Source: Brevibacterium sp. JSBI002 (GTDB lineage Bacteria; Actinomycetota; Actinomycetes; Actinomycetales; Brevibacteriaceae). From it: a stretch of 64,000 nt of DNA. The DNA lies in assembly GCF_026013965.1 (NCBI RefSeq), contig NZ_CP110341.1, positions 1,364,001 to 1,428,000 on the forward strand, written 5' to 3'. The notes below the pieces were generated by a model. It had not been told where the DNA came from. It searched no databases and saw nothing but the letters and a program-made list of their open reading frames with translations. Positions 36,435 to 44,443 of the stretch are shown here, piece by piece (the stretch's first letter is position 1; each line of letters starts with the position of its first letter). Position numbers and translations under genes: made by a program.

Positions 36435-36723
36435 CAAGATCGAGCCGATCCACCCTGGGGAGGTCCTCGTGGGGGACTTCATAGAAGGGTTCGGGATCAC
36501 TCAGATCAAGCTCGCCGTGTCCATCGGTGTCCCGCCTCGGCGGATCAACGAGATCGTGCACGGCAAGCGTGGGATCACTGCGGACACCGCGCTGCGGCTG
36601 GCGAAGTACTTCGGCACGTCGGCGGAGTTCTGGATCAACCTGCAGAGTCATTACGAGCTCGAGCGCGCGGAGGACCAAGCAGGTGAGCAGATCGCTTCGA
36701 TCGTTCCGCTGCAGGTGGCGTGA
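36421..36723 (+). CDS. higA: Second HigA-type antitoxin (toxin gene broken)
   Basis: 100 residues, closely similar to HigA at 35289 through the helix-turn-helix (PPRRINEIVHGKRGITADTA) and GTSAEFWINLQSHYELE. TTG 36421 is chosen as the start: GGAG is just upstream and the product begins TATDKIEPIHPGE. It overlaps the broken higB by 14 bases. With the toxin dead it is an orphan antitoxin, perhaps kept as a repressor or as an anti-toxin against related HigB. Confidence 0.82.
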   Translation: MTATDKIEPIHPGEVLVGDFIEGFGITQIKLAVSIGVPPRRINEIVHGKRGITADTALRLAKYFGTSAEFWINLQSHYELERAEDQAGEQIASIVPLQVA

Positions 36724-37168
36724 ACGGCGAGCACTCCGATCTGCTGGGCAGGGCGACGGAAGAACCGCTGGCGGATGGTCATGGAGATTTCACGCCCTGG
36801 AACCTTCTGCTGGGTGAGCGCTGGGTATTTATCGACTGGGATGGTGTGGCTGCGGGTACCCGGTTGTGGGACCTGGCGTACTCCGCGCAGGCCTTCACGC
36901 TCAACGACACGTCTGTTGATCCCAACGTGGCAGGGCAGTCACTCCGCGCCTTTGTTGACGGGTACCGCGCGGAGGCGGAGCTGCACAGCGTTATTCCTGA
37001 AGTGTTGGCGCAACGAACCTGGGCGATGTACGAGATGCTCATCGCGACGGAGCGGAACCTTGGGGGACCACGTTTCTGAACGGCCACGGCGATCACTGGC
37101 GAGCGGTGGCTGAATATGTGGAGCGCGGAGTAGAGGTGTGGGGCGATGCCATCCGAGTCGGTCCGTGA
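36720..37168 (+). pseudogene. Phosphotransferase (APH/choline kinase fold) C-terminal fragment, frameshifted
   Basis: GTG overlaps the higA stop exactly as the NUDIX gene does in module 2. The fragment holds the catalytic loop HGDFTPWNLL and the metal site FIDWDGVAAGTRLWDLAY of aminoglycoside-phosphotransferase-like kinases but lacks the N-terminal lobe. Near 37065 the frame breaks; the other frame continues TFLNGHGDHWRAVAEYVERG to TGA 37168. It cannot make an active kinase. Confidence 0.8.
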
Positions 37169-37174
37169 TGGTCG

Positions 37175-37203
37175 TCCGTGCCGGAACTCGGTGGAGTTCC
37201 GGT
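37175..37203 (+). repeat. Repeat D: hairpin plus partial ychF end
   Basis: 29 bases identical to the start of repeat C, including the CCGGAACTC/GAGTTCCGG hairpin (37181-37202), seven bases after the phosphotransferase remnant. After VEFRF the sequence departs from ychF. Confidence 0.85.
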
Positions 37204-37225
37204 TCATCGAGTGATGCCCACACTC

Positions 37226-37256
37226 TTGACTCTTCCTATAAGTGGAAGATATCTTC
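37226..37256 (+). promoter_or_regulatory. Promoter/operator of the MNT-HEPN pair
   Basis: TTGACT (37226-37231) is a good -35; the -10 would fall within the perfect palindrome GAAGATATCTTC (37245-37256), eight bases before the ATG. The winged-helix domain of the encoded protein could bind it and autoregulate. Confidence 0.45.
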
Positions 37257-37263
37257 GTGTTCT

Positions 37264-37857
37264 ATGAAGAATATCGCACCGCAGCTGACGCCTTTCGTGC
37301 GCTCGGATGCCGTTGGGGCGATTCTGGCCGAGACTCTCGGGCACCCTGAGCGGGAGTTTACGCTGGCAGAGCTTGGGCGGCGCACGGACACGAGCGGCCC
37401 GGTCGTGCACCGCGAAGTGGGGCGACTGGTCGACTCCGCCGTGCTTCGTGACCGGTATGAGGGGCGAAACCGTCTCGTGAGTGCGAATGCCGACCACCCA
37501 TTGTTCGCTCTGATGCGAGAACTGATCGCGGCGACCTACGGGCCGGTGCCGGTCTTGCGTGAGCTCTTCGACGGGATCGACGGGGTGGAGGAGCTGCTGA
37601 TCTACGGATCTTGGGCCGCGCGCCGGTCCGGGGAAAGCGGTGAGTTTCCCAACGACTTAGACGTCCTCGTCGTGGGGGAGACGCCGCGGAGGACGCTCTC
37701 GGGGATTGCGGCCGAAGCAGGTGACAAGCTCGACTTGCCCGTGAACATCACGCGTATCGTACCGGTTGACTGGAACTCTGAGGACCCGTCGCCGTTCGTC
37801 TCGACGATTCGGTCACGCCCCTTAGTCGATGTGAGGTCCGGTGAGATCCTTGCCTGA
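37264..37857 (+). CDS. Winged-helix plus minimal nucleotidyltransferase protein (antitoxin-like)
   Basis: 197 residues: N-terminal winged helix (about 15-75, FTLAELGRRTDTSGPVVHREV) fused to a minimal nucleotidyltransferase domain with LLIYGSWAARRSGES and the metal pair in NDLDVLVVGE. In MNT/HEPN modules the nucleotidyltransferase AMPylates and silences the HEPN ribonuclease. ATG 37264 follows the palindromic promoter; the frame extends 5' without a better start. Overlaps the HEPN gene by 17 bases. Confidence 0.82.
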   Translation: MKNIAPQLTPFVRSDAVGAILAETLGHPEREFTLAELGRRTDTSGPVVHREVGRLVDSAVLRDRYEGRNRLVSANADHPLFALMRELIAATYGPVPVLRELFDGIDGVEELLIYGSWAARRSGESGEFPNDLDVLVVGETPRRTLSGIAAEAGDKLDLPVNITRIVPVDWNSEDPSPFVSTIRSRPLVDVRSGEILA

Positions 37858-38290
37858 GATCGTCAATCAGATGCTCGTGAACCGAAGACTGGAGCGTGTG
37901 GAGCGGAATCGCGAGCATGCGCTGACTGTGGTCGTGACCGCAGAACGCCATATCCGTACGGCAGAGCTGCTTGCTGATACCGACGATCACGCGATGGCGT
38001 TCACACCGGCGTACGATGGTGCGCGCAAAGCGCTCGTCGCGGTTCTTGCCGCCGAAGGGTTCCGTGTCCGACCCGTGGGCGGAGCTCATCGCAACACCGG
38101 GATCGCGGCAGCGGGCTTCGTCAACGACAGTGCCTTGGGCGAGTTTGAGTGGATGCGTCAAGTGCGCAACGCGACTGGGTATCCCGACGACGATCGACCG
38201 GCAGCGACGAACCAAGACGTGGCTGAAGCGATCACCGCGGCCGTTCGGATCGTCGATGTCTGTGCCGAGTACGTGCGTCGCGACGGGTAG
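37841..38290 (+). CDS. HEPN-domain protein (toxin-like, SAV_6107-type)
   Basis: 149 mostly helical residues. AYDGARKALVAVLAAEG and MRQVRNATGYP resemble HEPN proteins that pair with nucleotidyltransferases; the RN-x3-Y replaces the usual R-x4-6-H, so RNase activity is uncertain. GTG 37841 with GAGG upstream; overlaps the MNT gene, supporting a two-gene toxin-antitoxin operon. Confidence 0.72.
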   Translation: MRSLPEIVNQMLVNRRLERVERNREHALTVVVTAERHIRTAELLADTDDHAMAFTPAYDGARKALVAVLAAEGFRVRPVGGAHRNTGIAAAGFVNDSALGEFEWMRQVRNATGYPDDDRPAATNQDVAEAITAAVRIVDVCAEYVRRDG

Positions 38291-38315
38291 TCGACAAATT
38301 TGGGTGCAGTTTTTC

Positions 38316-38438
38316 GCCCGCATCGGCTTCGACACGGCGGAAGAGTTCTGGATGAACCTGAAGTCGAGCTGCGGGCTGCGTCGTGAGCGTCGGGTGCTGC
38401 GCGACAGGATCTCTGCGATCACACTTCTCGTAGTCGCG
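38316..38438 (+). pseudogene. Third higA, C-terminal remnant
   Basis: 41 codons read ARIGFDTAEEFWMNLKSSCG then LRRERRVLRDRISAITLLVVA, lining up with the last 40 residues of HigA at 35289 (which end ERRVLHDKVAAITPLEVA) apart from one added residue. There is no start, helix-turn-helix or stop. It shows that a third higBA copy once lay here. Confidence 0.85.
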
Positions 38439-38475
38439 CAGCCGTTCGACTCTTCGCGGAATCCGGTCTGCCGAA

Positions 38476-38497
38476 GGTTCCGCTTCAACGTCTGCGG
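38476..38497 (+). repeat. Repeat E: weak copy of the ychF 3' end
   Basis: TTCCGCTTCAACGTC (38478-38492) encodes FRFNV, as at the end of YchF, with different third-position bases from repeats A and B. Short enough to be chance alone, but it lies where the island would be expected to end, just past the higA remnant. Confidence 0.45.
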
Positions 38498-38622
38498 CAG
38501 AGGCTGGGGCACTGTGGCAACGACAGCTTGAGCTGTCACTGCACTTCCCCGGCTCAGAACGCCCGAATAGATGCGGAGAGGCCCGACGGCTCTGGACGTG
38601 TGCGGATGGAGTGCGGCGGCGA

Positions 38623-39657
38623 TCAGCCCCTTGACAGCTCCTCGCGGACGATCGCTGTTCCCGCACTCAAGGCGCTCATCTTCGCGAGGGCGACGTCGCG
38701 CGCGAAGGGGGCCATGCCGCAGTTCGTGCTTGGAATGAGCTTGTCGGCGTCGACGAACTTCAGAGCCTTGCGCAGAGTCGCGGCGACCTCCTCCGGTGCC
38801 TCAATGGTCTCGTTTGCCACGTCGATGGCACCGAGCATGACCTTCTTGCCGCGGATCAGTTCGATGAGGTCCATCGGGACATGGGAGTTGTGGCATTCGA
38901 GCGAGACGATGTCGAGGCTCGAGCGCTGCAGGAGGGGGAAGGATTCCTCGTATTGGCGCCACTCGGACCCGAGGGTCGTTTTCCAGTCGTTGTTCGCCTT
39001 GATCCCATAGCCGTAGCAGATATGCACTGCGGTTTCGGCCCGCAGACCTTCCGCTGCTCGTTCGAGCGCGGCGACTCCCCAGTCCTTCATCTCCTCGAAG
39101 AAGACATTGAATGCCGGCTCGTCGAACTGGATGATGTCCACTCCCGCCGCCTCCAGATCCTTTGCCTCCTGATTGAGGACCGTGGCGAATTCCCAGGCCA
39201 GCTTCTCGCGGCTCTTGTAGTGGTCGTCATAGAGTGTGTCAGTCATCGTCATCGGCCCCGGCAGCGCCCACTTGATCGGCTGATCGGTCTGCTGGCGGAG
39301 GAACTTCGCATCGTCGGCGAAGACCGGTTTCTCACGGCTCACGGCGCTGACGACTGTGGGCACGCTTGCGTCGTAGCGATCGCGGATCCGAACCGTCTTG
39401 CGCTTCTCGAAATCGACTCCGCTGAGATGCTCGATGAACGTCGTCACGAAATGTTGGCGGGTCTGCTCTCCGTCGCTTACGATGTCGATGCCGCGGTTGG
39501 TCTGCTCATGAATCGAGATGCGCAGGGCATCGTGCATGCCCTCGACCAAGGCATCGCCTTGGAGGTTCCAGGGGGACCAGAGGGTTTCGGGCTGCGCGAG
39601 CCAGGACGGCTTCGGCAGACTGCCGACGATTGAGGTGGGCAACAGCGGCTGGGTCAT
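38623..39657 (-). CDS. mesD: Folate-independent methionine synthase MesD (MetE C-terminal-like)
   Basis: 344 residues corresponding to the catalytic C-terminal half of cobalamin-independent methionine synthase, without the N-terminal half. Zinc ligands are visible as H-x-C in AVHICYGYG, the Glu of SLECHNSH and the Cys of STNCGMAP. Short MetE-like proteins next to a DUF1852 gene form the MesD/MesX type described as oxygen dependent, with an uncertain methyl donor. ATG 39657 has AGGAG upstream. 17 bases downstream of mesX. Confidence 0.85.
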   Translation of the reverse strand: MTQPLLPTSIVGSLPKPSWLAQPETLWSPWNLQGDALVEGMHDALRISIHEQTNRGIDIVSDGEQTRQHFVTTFIEHLSGVDFEKRKTVRIRDRYDASVPTVVSAVSREKPVFADDAKFLRQQTDQPIKWALPGPMTMTDTLYDDHYKSREKLAWEFATVLNQEAKDLEAAGVDIIQFDEPAFNVFFEEMKDWGVAALERAAEGLRAETAVHICYGYGIKANNDWKTTLGSEWRQYEESFPLLQRSSLDIVSLECHNSHVPMDLIELIRGKKVMLGAIDVANETIEAPEEVAATLRKALKFVDADKLIPSTNCGMAPFARDVALAKMSALSAGTAIVREELSRG

Positions 39658-39674
39658 CGTTTCTTCTCCTGTGG

Positions 39675-40667
39675 TCATGCGACTGGGACGGGTCGGTCGG
39701 ACGCCCACTGCTCGAGCATCTCTCGGTGCGGGTTGACGAAGAACTCCTCCGTGAATTTTCCCTGTCTGGTGCCGAGCTGGTTGCGTTCGACGCGATCATA
39801 GGTGACCGGCATCTCCGAGAAGTCGTGCCGGTCCAGCGTCGGCCGGTAGACCTCTCCGGCGGCGGTATTCGCGTTGTAGATCTCGGGCCGATAGATCTTC
39901 TGGAAAGTCTCCATCGTGCTGATCGTGCCGATGAGCGCCAGATCGGAATAATCGCCGAGGAGGTCGCCGCGATGGTAGAAGGCCAGCGGTGCGACGCTGC
40001 CCGGTGGCATGAAATACCTCACCTGGAGTCCCATCTTTGCGAAGTAGTCATCGGTCAGCGAGTAGTCGTCCTGCTGGTATTCGAACCCGAGAATCGGGTG
40101 GTGATTCTCGGTCCGACGGTACGACTTGCTTGTGGACACGCTGATGCAGATCACGGGTGCCGTCTGGAACCGTTCCCGATAGGCGGCGGAGTCGAGGAAG
40201 TGTTGGAATAGTTTGCCGTGCAGATCACCGAAGTCTTCGGGGACCGTGAACTCGGTTGCGGCCTCATTGGCAGCAGGCAGGCGCACGCTGAAATCGAAAT
40301 CGCGGACGAAGGACGAGAAATTGTTCCCCACGATCCCGGGGTGACGCTTTCCAGTCAGTCCGTCGATGATCTGGATATCCAGGACTTCGAGCAGGGGGAA
40401 CTCCTGTTCCCGGCCGCCCGAGCTGAAGTGAAGTCCTCCGGAGACGATGTCGAGTTCGAGGACATAGCGATCCCGATCGGGATTGTCCCAGGACGCGAGT
40501 TCGTTGAAGCGGCGATTGATGATGTTCAGAGCAGTGCGGAGGTTCTGCTGACGGTCCTCGCCCCTGGCGAGGTTGGCGAAGTTCGTCGTCGCTCGGGTGC
40601 TCTCTGACGGCGAGTAGTCCTCGTCGAATCGAGTCGTGGTGATGCTGAATGAGAACTCAGGTGTCAT
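39675..40667 (-). CDS. mesX: MesX, DUF1852 protein required by MesD
   Basis: 330 residues of the DUF1852 family (MTPEFSFSITTTRFDEDY at the N-terminus, NNFSSFVRDFDFSVRLP, HHPILGFEYQQ). The family is tied to MesD, apparently supplying or activating the methyl donor. The frame continues 27 codons upstream, but the family begins near ATG 40667. Operon mesX-mesD, divergent from a LysR regulator. Confidence 0.85.
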   Translation of the reverse strand: MTPEFSFSITTTRFDEDYSPSESTRATTNFANLARGEDRQQNLRTALNIINRRFNELASWDNPDRDRYVLELDIVSGGLHFSSGGREQEFPLLEVLDIQIIDGLTGKRHPGIVGNNFSSFVRDFDFSVRLPAANEAATEFTVPEDFGDLHGKLFQHFLDSAAYRERFQTAPVICISVSTSKSYRRTENHHPILGFEYQQDDYSLTDDYFAKMGLQVRYFMPPGSVAPLAFYHRGDLLGDYSDLALIGTISTMETFQKIYRPEIYNANTAAGEVYRPTLDRHDFSEMPVTYDRVERNQLGTRQGKFTEEFFVNPHREMLEQWASDRPVPVA

Positions 40668-40765
40668 GGACGTCCAATTCGGTGGGTGTTCGGCCGGTTG
40701 CGGTCGCTTGCATGTCTGTGAGCCATCCTGCCCGTCCCCGGTGGTCATCGGGTAACTCGGGGGAA

Positions 40766-40781
40766 CTATGGATTCCTATAG
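40766..40781. promoter_or_regulatory. Candidate LysR-type operator between mesX and the regulator gene
   Basis: The near-palindrome CTATGGATTCCTATAG fits the loose dyad with T-N11-A expected of LysR-type sites. It sits just 9 bases ahead of the regulator ATG in the divergent intergenic region. Confidence 0.35.
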
Positions 40782-40790
40782 CCTTGATCT

Positions 40791-41738
40791 ATGTCTCGAA
40801 GCCTGAAGAACATCACGCTGCTGCAACTCCAGTACTTCATCGAGGTCGCGTCGGAGGGGTCGATCACCGCCGCCGCCGATCTCCTCTATGTCTCTCAGCC
40901 GACCATGTCTGCTGCGATGAAGGACCTGGAGACCCGTGTGGATCGCGCTCTGCTCGTCCGATCCGCCCGCGGGGTGACTTTGACTGACGACGGTGTGGAA
41001 TTCCTCGGCTATGCCCGGCAGGTCGTCGAACAGGTGGAACTCCTCGAGCAGCACTACCTAGGGCGCCCACCGTCACGGCGTCTGCTCGGAGTCTCGGCGC
41101 AGCACTACTCGTTCGTCGTCGATGCTTTCGTTCGGATGGTCAAGGCCAGCGATGCTGCCGAGTACGAGTTCTCACTGCGAGAGACGCGTACCTGGGACAT
41201 CATCGAAGACGTTCGCACGCTCCGCAGTGAGCTCGGCATCCTCTACCGCAACGACTTCAACAGGAAGGTCATCGACAAACTGCTGCGAGATTCCGGGCTT
41301 GCGTTCCACCCGCTCTTCCTCGCCTCCCCTCACATCTTCATCTCTCGTACGAACCCGCTTGCCTCCCGCCACCGCGTCACCCTTGACGATCTCACTGCCC
41401 TGCCGCGCCTCACTTTCGACCAGGGGGCGAACAACTCGTTCTCCTTCGCCGAGGAGATTCTCTCCACCCTGTCGAGCAAGCAGGAGATCCGGGTTTCTGA
41501 CCGTGCGACCATCTTCAATCTGATGATCGGTCTCGACGGCTACACCATCTCGACGGGCATCATCAGCGACGATCTCGATCCGGCCATCGTAGCGATTCCA
41601 CTCGAGGTCGATGAACGCATCGAGATCGGCTGGATCGATCATTCCGGGATCCAGCTGACCGAACAGGCGCAACGCTACCTCGACGAAGTTCGGGCCGTCA
41701 TCGGCGGTTTCGGCATTGCGCTGCTCGATCAGCCGTGA
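40791..41738 (+). CDS. LysR-family transcriptional regulator, divergent from mesXD
   Basis: 315 residues: N-terminal winged helix-turn-helix (LLQLQYFIEVASEGSITAAA, LYVSQPTMSAAMKDLE) and a LysR substrate-binding domain (about 95-305). The divergent position suggests it controls mesX-mesD in response to a methionine-pathway metabolite; this is inference. No ribosome-binding site; ATG is only 9 bases past a TATAG, so translation may be leaderless. Confidence 0.88.
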   Translation: MSRSLKNITLLQLQYFIEVASEGSITAAADLLYVSQPTMSAAMKDLETRVDRALLVRSARGVTLTDDGVEFLGYARQVVEQVELLEQHYLGRPPSRRLLGVSAQHYSFVVDAFVRMVKASDAAEYEFSLRETRTWDIIEDVRTLRSELGILYRNDFNRKVIDKLLRDSGLAFHPLFLASPHIFISRTNPLASRHRVTLDDLTALPRLTFDQGANNSFSFAEEILSTLSSKQEIRVSDRATIFNLMIGLDGYTISTGIISDDLDPAIVAIPLEVDERIEIGWIDHSGIQLTEQAQRYLDEVRAVIGGFGIALLDQP

Positions 41739-41964
41739 CCGAGGATAGCGCCGAGGCGGTTCCCTCGACCCGCGAAGGCCGTCACTTCGTCCGTTCGCAA
41801 TCCGGATGCGACCGTCGGGACTGTCCGTGGCCTCAGGCCGACTCATCAAGGTCGTGAGAATCTGCCTGCGATAGAGTGACCCCTGATGTCTGCAGGCGAC
41901 CGCCACGATGAGATCTGCTGCAGAGGGAATCTCAACCCGAAAGCTCGGAAGGCGAGGACCGAAG

Positions 41965-43194
41965 ATGACAGCCAGCAAGAATTCGTCACAGCCCGCGGCG
42001 CCTCAGCGCGTGACCAAAACAGTTCGGGCAACGGGCCTCATCCTCGCGCTCGTGCTCGGTGCGATCGCTGCGGTCATCGGCCTGGCATCGCTTATTCCCG
42101 GGCTTGGCCCGTTCAGTTCCGCCGCTGCTCGGTTTGCGCCGACGATTGCGCCGATAGCGACTGTGACCGGAGCGATTGTGCTTGGGTTTGGAATCTTCTG
42201 CCTGCGCCGAGGCCGGCGAAGGACCGGAGCTGTGGTGACAGGATTCGGAGTGGTGAGCACGATCGCGAATCTGGCTGTCGTCCTTGTGCTCCTCGTTGCC
42301 ATCAGCTCGGCTGGTGGTTCGGTGAATCTGTTCACTGCGACGTTCGAGCTCTCGGCGATCGACTCGGCGTCGCCTGATCGCAAGGAAGTGTACGACAAGT
42401 CCAGCTCGGGCGATGACCTCTCGGTATCGATCTACGAACCGGAGAGAGCGAAGGGGTCGGCCCCGACGATCATGTACGTCCACGGAGGCGGTTGGATCGC
42501 AGGCGAACCGGACGCAGCGAGCTCAGAGCTCCGTGAACTCGCCGATCACGGCTACCTGGTCGTATCGGTCGAATATGAACTCGCCACCCTGGATAACGCA
42601 ACCTGGCAGAGCGCACCATCGCAGGTCGCATGTGCGGCAAGCTGGATCCAGACCCACGCAGACGCGATCGGTGCGGATACCGATCGCCTTGCGTTCTGGG
42701 GCGAGAGTTCGGGCAGCAACATGGTCGCCAATACCGCTGGTGCCGCTGCGCAAGGCGACGCCGAATCGTCCTGCGGTGGGAAGGTTCCGGTTCCGGCGGC
42801 GGTGATTGCCGACTACCCGGCGTTCGACGTGACGGGCCTCTACGAGAACGCACCCACCGGGCCAGGTGCGGGATCCGGCACGCGCCTGTTCGCGACCAGT
42901 TACACGGGTGGCACACCGGAGGAATATCCGGAACGCTATGCATTGGCCGATTCCGTTACGCATCTGAAAGCACCCGCGCCGCCGATGCTCATGATGACAG
43001 CGATGCGAGATGACGTGATCACCCCAACCGACCAGCTTTCATGGGCCGAGTCGGCCCGAAGTCGTGGCGTCGACGTCAAAACCGTGAAAGTTCCCCTCGC
43101 CAATCATGCATACACGCAGAAGGCGAAGAACTCAATCGGCAGCCAGGGGCACCTGAGCATCGCGGAGGCCTACTTATCCGAGCAACTTCGCTAG
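41965..43194 (+). CDS. Membrane-anchored alpha/beta hydrolase (HSL-like esterase)
   Basis: 409 residues. The N-terminal about 120 residues hold three hydrophobic helices (about 22-45, 57-77, 91-117). Then an esterase domain with oxyanion-hole YVHGGGW, nucleophile GESSGSN, acid in MRDDVITP and base in NHAYT, so the triad is complete and the HGGG places it in the hormone-sensitive-lipase group. ATG 41965 has GAGG upstream. Substrate unknown. Confidence 0.83.
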   Translation: MTASKNSSQPAAPQRVTKTVRATGLILALVLGAIAAVIGLASLIPGLGPFSSAAARFAPTIAPIATVTGAIVLGFGIFCLRRGRRRTGAVVTGFGVVSTIANLAVVLVLLVAISSAGGSVNLFTATFELSAIDSASPDRKEVYDKSSSGDDLSVSIYEPERAKGSAPTIMYVHGGGWIAGEPDAASSELRELADHGYLVVSVEYELATLDNATWQSAPSQVACAASWIQTHADAIGADTDRLAFWGESSGSNMVANTAGAAAQGDAESSCGGKVPVPAAVIADYPAFDVTGLYENAPTGPGAGSGTRLFATSYTGGTPEEYPERYALADSVTHLKAPAPPMLMMTAMRDDVITPTDQLSWAESARSRGVDVKTVKVPLANHAYTQKAKNSIGSQGHLSIAEAYLSEQLR

Positions 43195-43416
43195 CCACAC
43201 GACTGTTGTTGATCTCGGCGGCTCTGGCGGGGGAGGCGTCGACGCAGGTATCGTGGAAATCGGCAGCGCGTACGGTTGCCAGCACTTCCAGGTACCTAAG
43301 CCTGAAACATTGCTGAGAGCTCCGGTCGGCCCGGAACATGTCCAGATGGGGTGCGGCGCATTCTTGCGCCGTCTTCAACCGCCGGTGCGACACACCGGCT
43401 GACGTAAGGACATGAC

Positions 43417-43769
43417 ATGACGACCAAAGACGAGAAGAACCTGTCCCAGGTGACCGACAAGATCGCGAAGATGGACGAACCGGAACGATCGCTCATGCAG
43501 CGAGCGCACGACATCATCGTGACCGTCGCCCCAGTCTCAAACCGCGGATCTGGTATGGCATGCCAGCCTATGCTCTGTCCGCGAGCACTCCTGCACTGGT
43601 GACACTGCGTAATGACGAGCGGGTCAACCTGGCCCTCACGGAAAAGGTCGAACTCACCCCAGCCGGTGGTTCCGACGGATCGCTGATGCCCGCCGCATGG
43701 TACTTCGAGACCATCGACGAGGCCGCCGAGAAGCGCATCGCCGATATCGTCAGGACGGCAACCTCCTGA
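43417..43769 (+). pseudogene. DUF1801/YdhG-like protein, frameshifted
   Basis: From ATG 43417 (GTAAGGA upstream) the frame reads MTTKDEKNLSQVTDKIAKMD and MQRAHDIIVTVAP; the continuation LKPRIWYGMPAYA, typical of this family, lies in another frame and runs to TGA 43769 (AAWYFETIDEAAEKRI). One extra base near 43533 separates them. Single-base lesion: recent mutation or sequencing error. Confidence 0.75.
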
Positions 43770-43925
43770 CGGTGACGATCGCCGGGCTGAGCCCGCAGAC
43801 GTCACTTCGTGCGATGTCTGGGGCTCGGCCGCGCGGTCGGCGCTGAGCGTCTCACTTCCGATTGGCTATGGTGGTGCTTGAAGGGAGAGCAGTCCCATCT
43901 GCCATAAGTTTGAGGAGTGATCGAC

Positions 43926-44366
43926 TTGAGTTTCTCTGTCTATCTGTCCGGTGAGATCCACACCGAGTGGCGCGATGAGATCAAGAGCGGCGCCGAGGCG
44001 GCCGGTCTGGATATCGATTTCACCGCACCCGTGACCGACCATCCTGCCAGCGATGCTGCCGGTGACCACCTCGGCGAGAACGACAGCGCCTTCTGGCGCG
44101 ATCATCAGTCGGCGAAGGTCAACGCCATCCGCACTAGGACGCTGATCGAAAAGGCCGATATGGTCGTCGTGCGCTTCGGAGACAAGTACAAGCAATGGAA
44201 CGCCGCCTTCGACGCCGGCTACTGCGCGGCACTCGGCACACCCTATGTGACCCTCCACGATGCCGACATCGTGCATCCGCTCAAAGAGGTCGATGCCGAA
44301 GCCAAGGCCTGGTGCCAGACGACCGATCAGGTTGTCGAAACCCTGAGGTACGTTCTCAGAGGCTGA
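43926..44366 (+). CDS. ytoQ: YtoQ family protein
   Basis: 146 residues closely following the YtoQ family, beginning MSFSVYLSGEIHTEWR and containing FTAPVTDHPASD and ADMVVVRFGDKYKQWNAAFDA. The family has a nucleoside-deoxyribosyltransferase-like fold but no proven activity. TTG 43926 is chosen: GAGGAG is nine bases upstream and the protein then starts where the family starts; the GTG at 43917 directly abuts that site. Confidence 0.85.
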   Translation: MSFSVYLSGEIHTEWRDEIKSGAEAAGLDIDFTAPVTDHPASDAAGDHLGENDSAFWRDHQSAKVNAIRTRTLIEKADMVVVRFGDKYKQWNAAFDAGYCAALGTPYVTLHDADIVHPLKEVDAEAKAWCQTTDQVVETLRYVLRG

Positions 44367-44378
44367 ACTAGACGCGTC

Positions 44379-44423
44379 GAGGCCGCGAACGACCGAGGAG
44401 CAAATACGGTCGTTTGCGGCCTC
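44379..44423. terminator. Hairpin between ytoQ and the next gene
   Basis: 16-base arms (44379-44394, 44408-44423) with one mismatch that is a G-U pair on one strand, between convergent genes. Confidence 0.75.
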
Positions 44424-44443
44424 GGTCGCTGCGCATCGTGACG

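Larger units (their letters stand above)
38291..38622 (+). other. Gap with a higA remnant and repeat E
   Basis: 332 bases between the HEPN gene and mesD. It contains the higA remnant (38316-38438) and the weak repeat E (38476-38497). The remaining 125 bases show nothing recognisable. Confidence 0.6.

Noticed and set aside
34971..38497. Repeats B-E considered as a CRISPR array
   Set aside because: Repeat spacing is around 1 kb with genes between, the copies differ in length, and no cas genes are present.
40668..40790. SAM or cobalamin riboswitch upstream of mesX
   Set aside because: The 123-base intergenic region is too short and shows no matching conserved core; a LysR operator is more likely.
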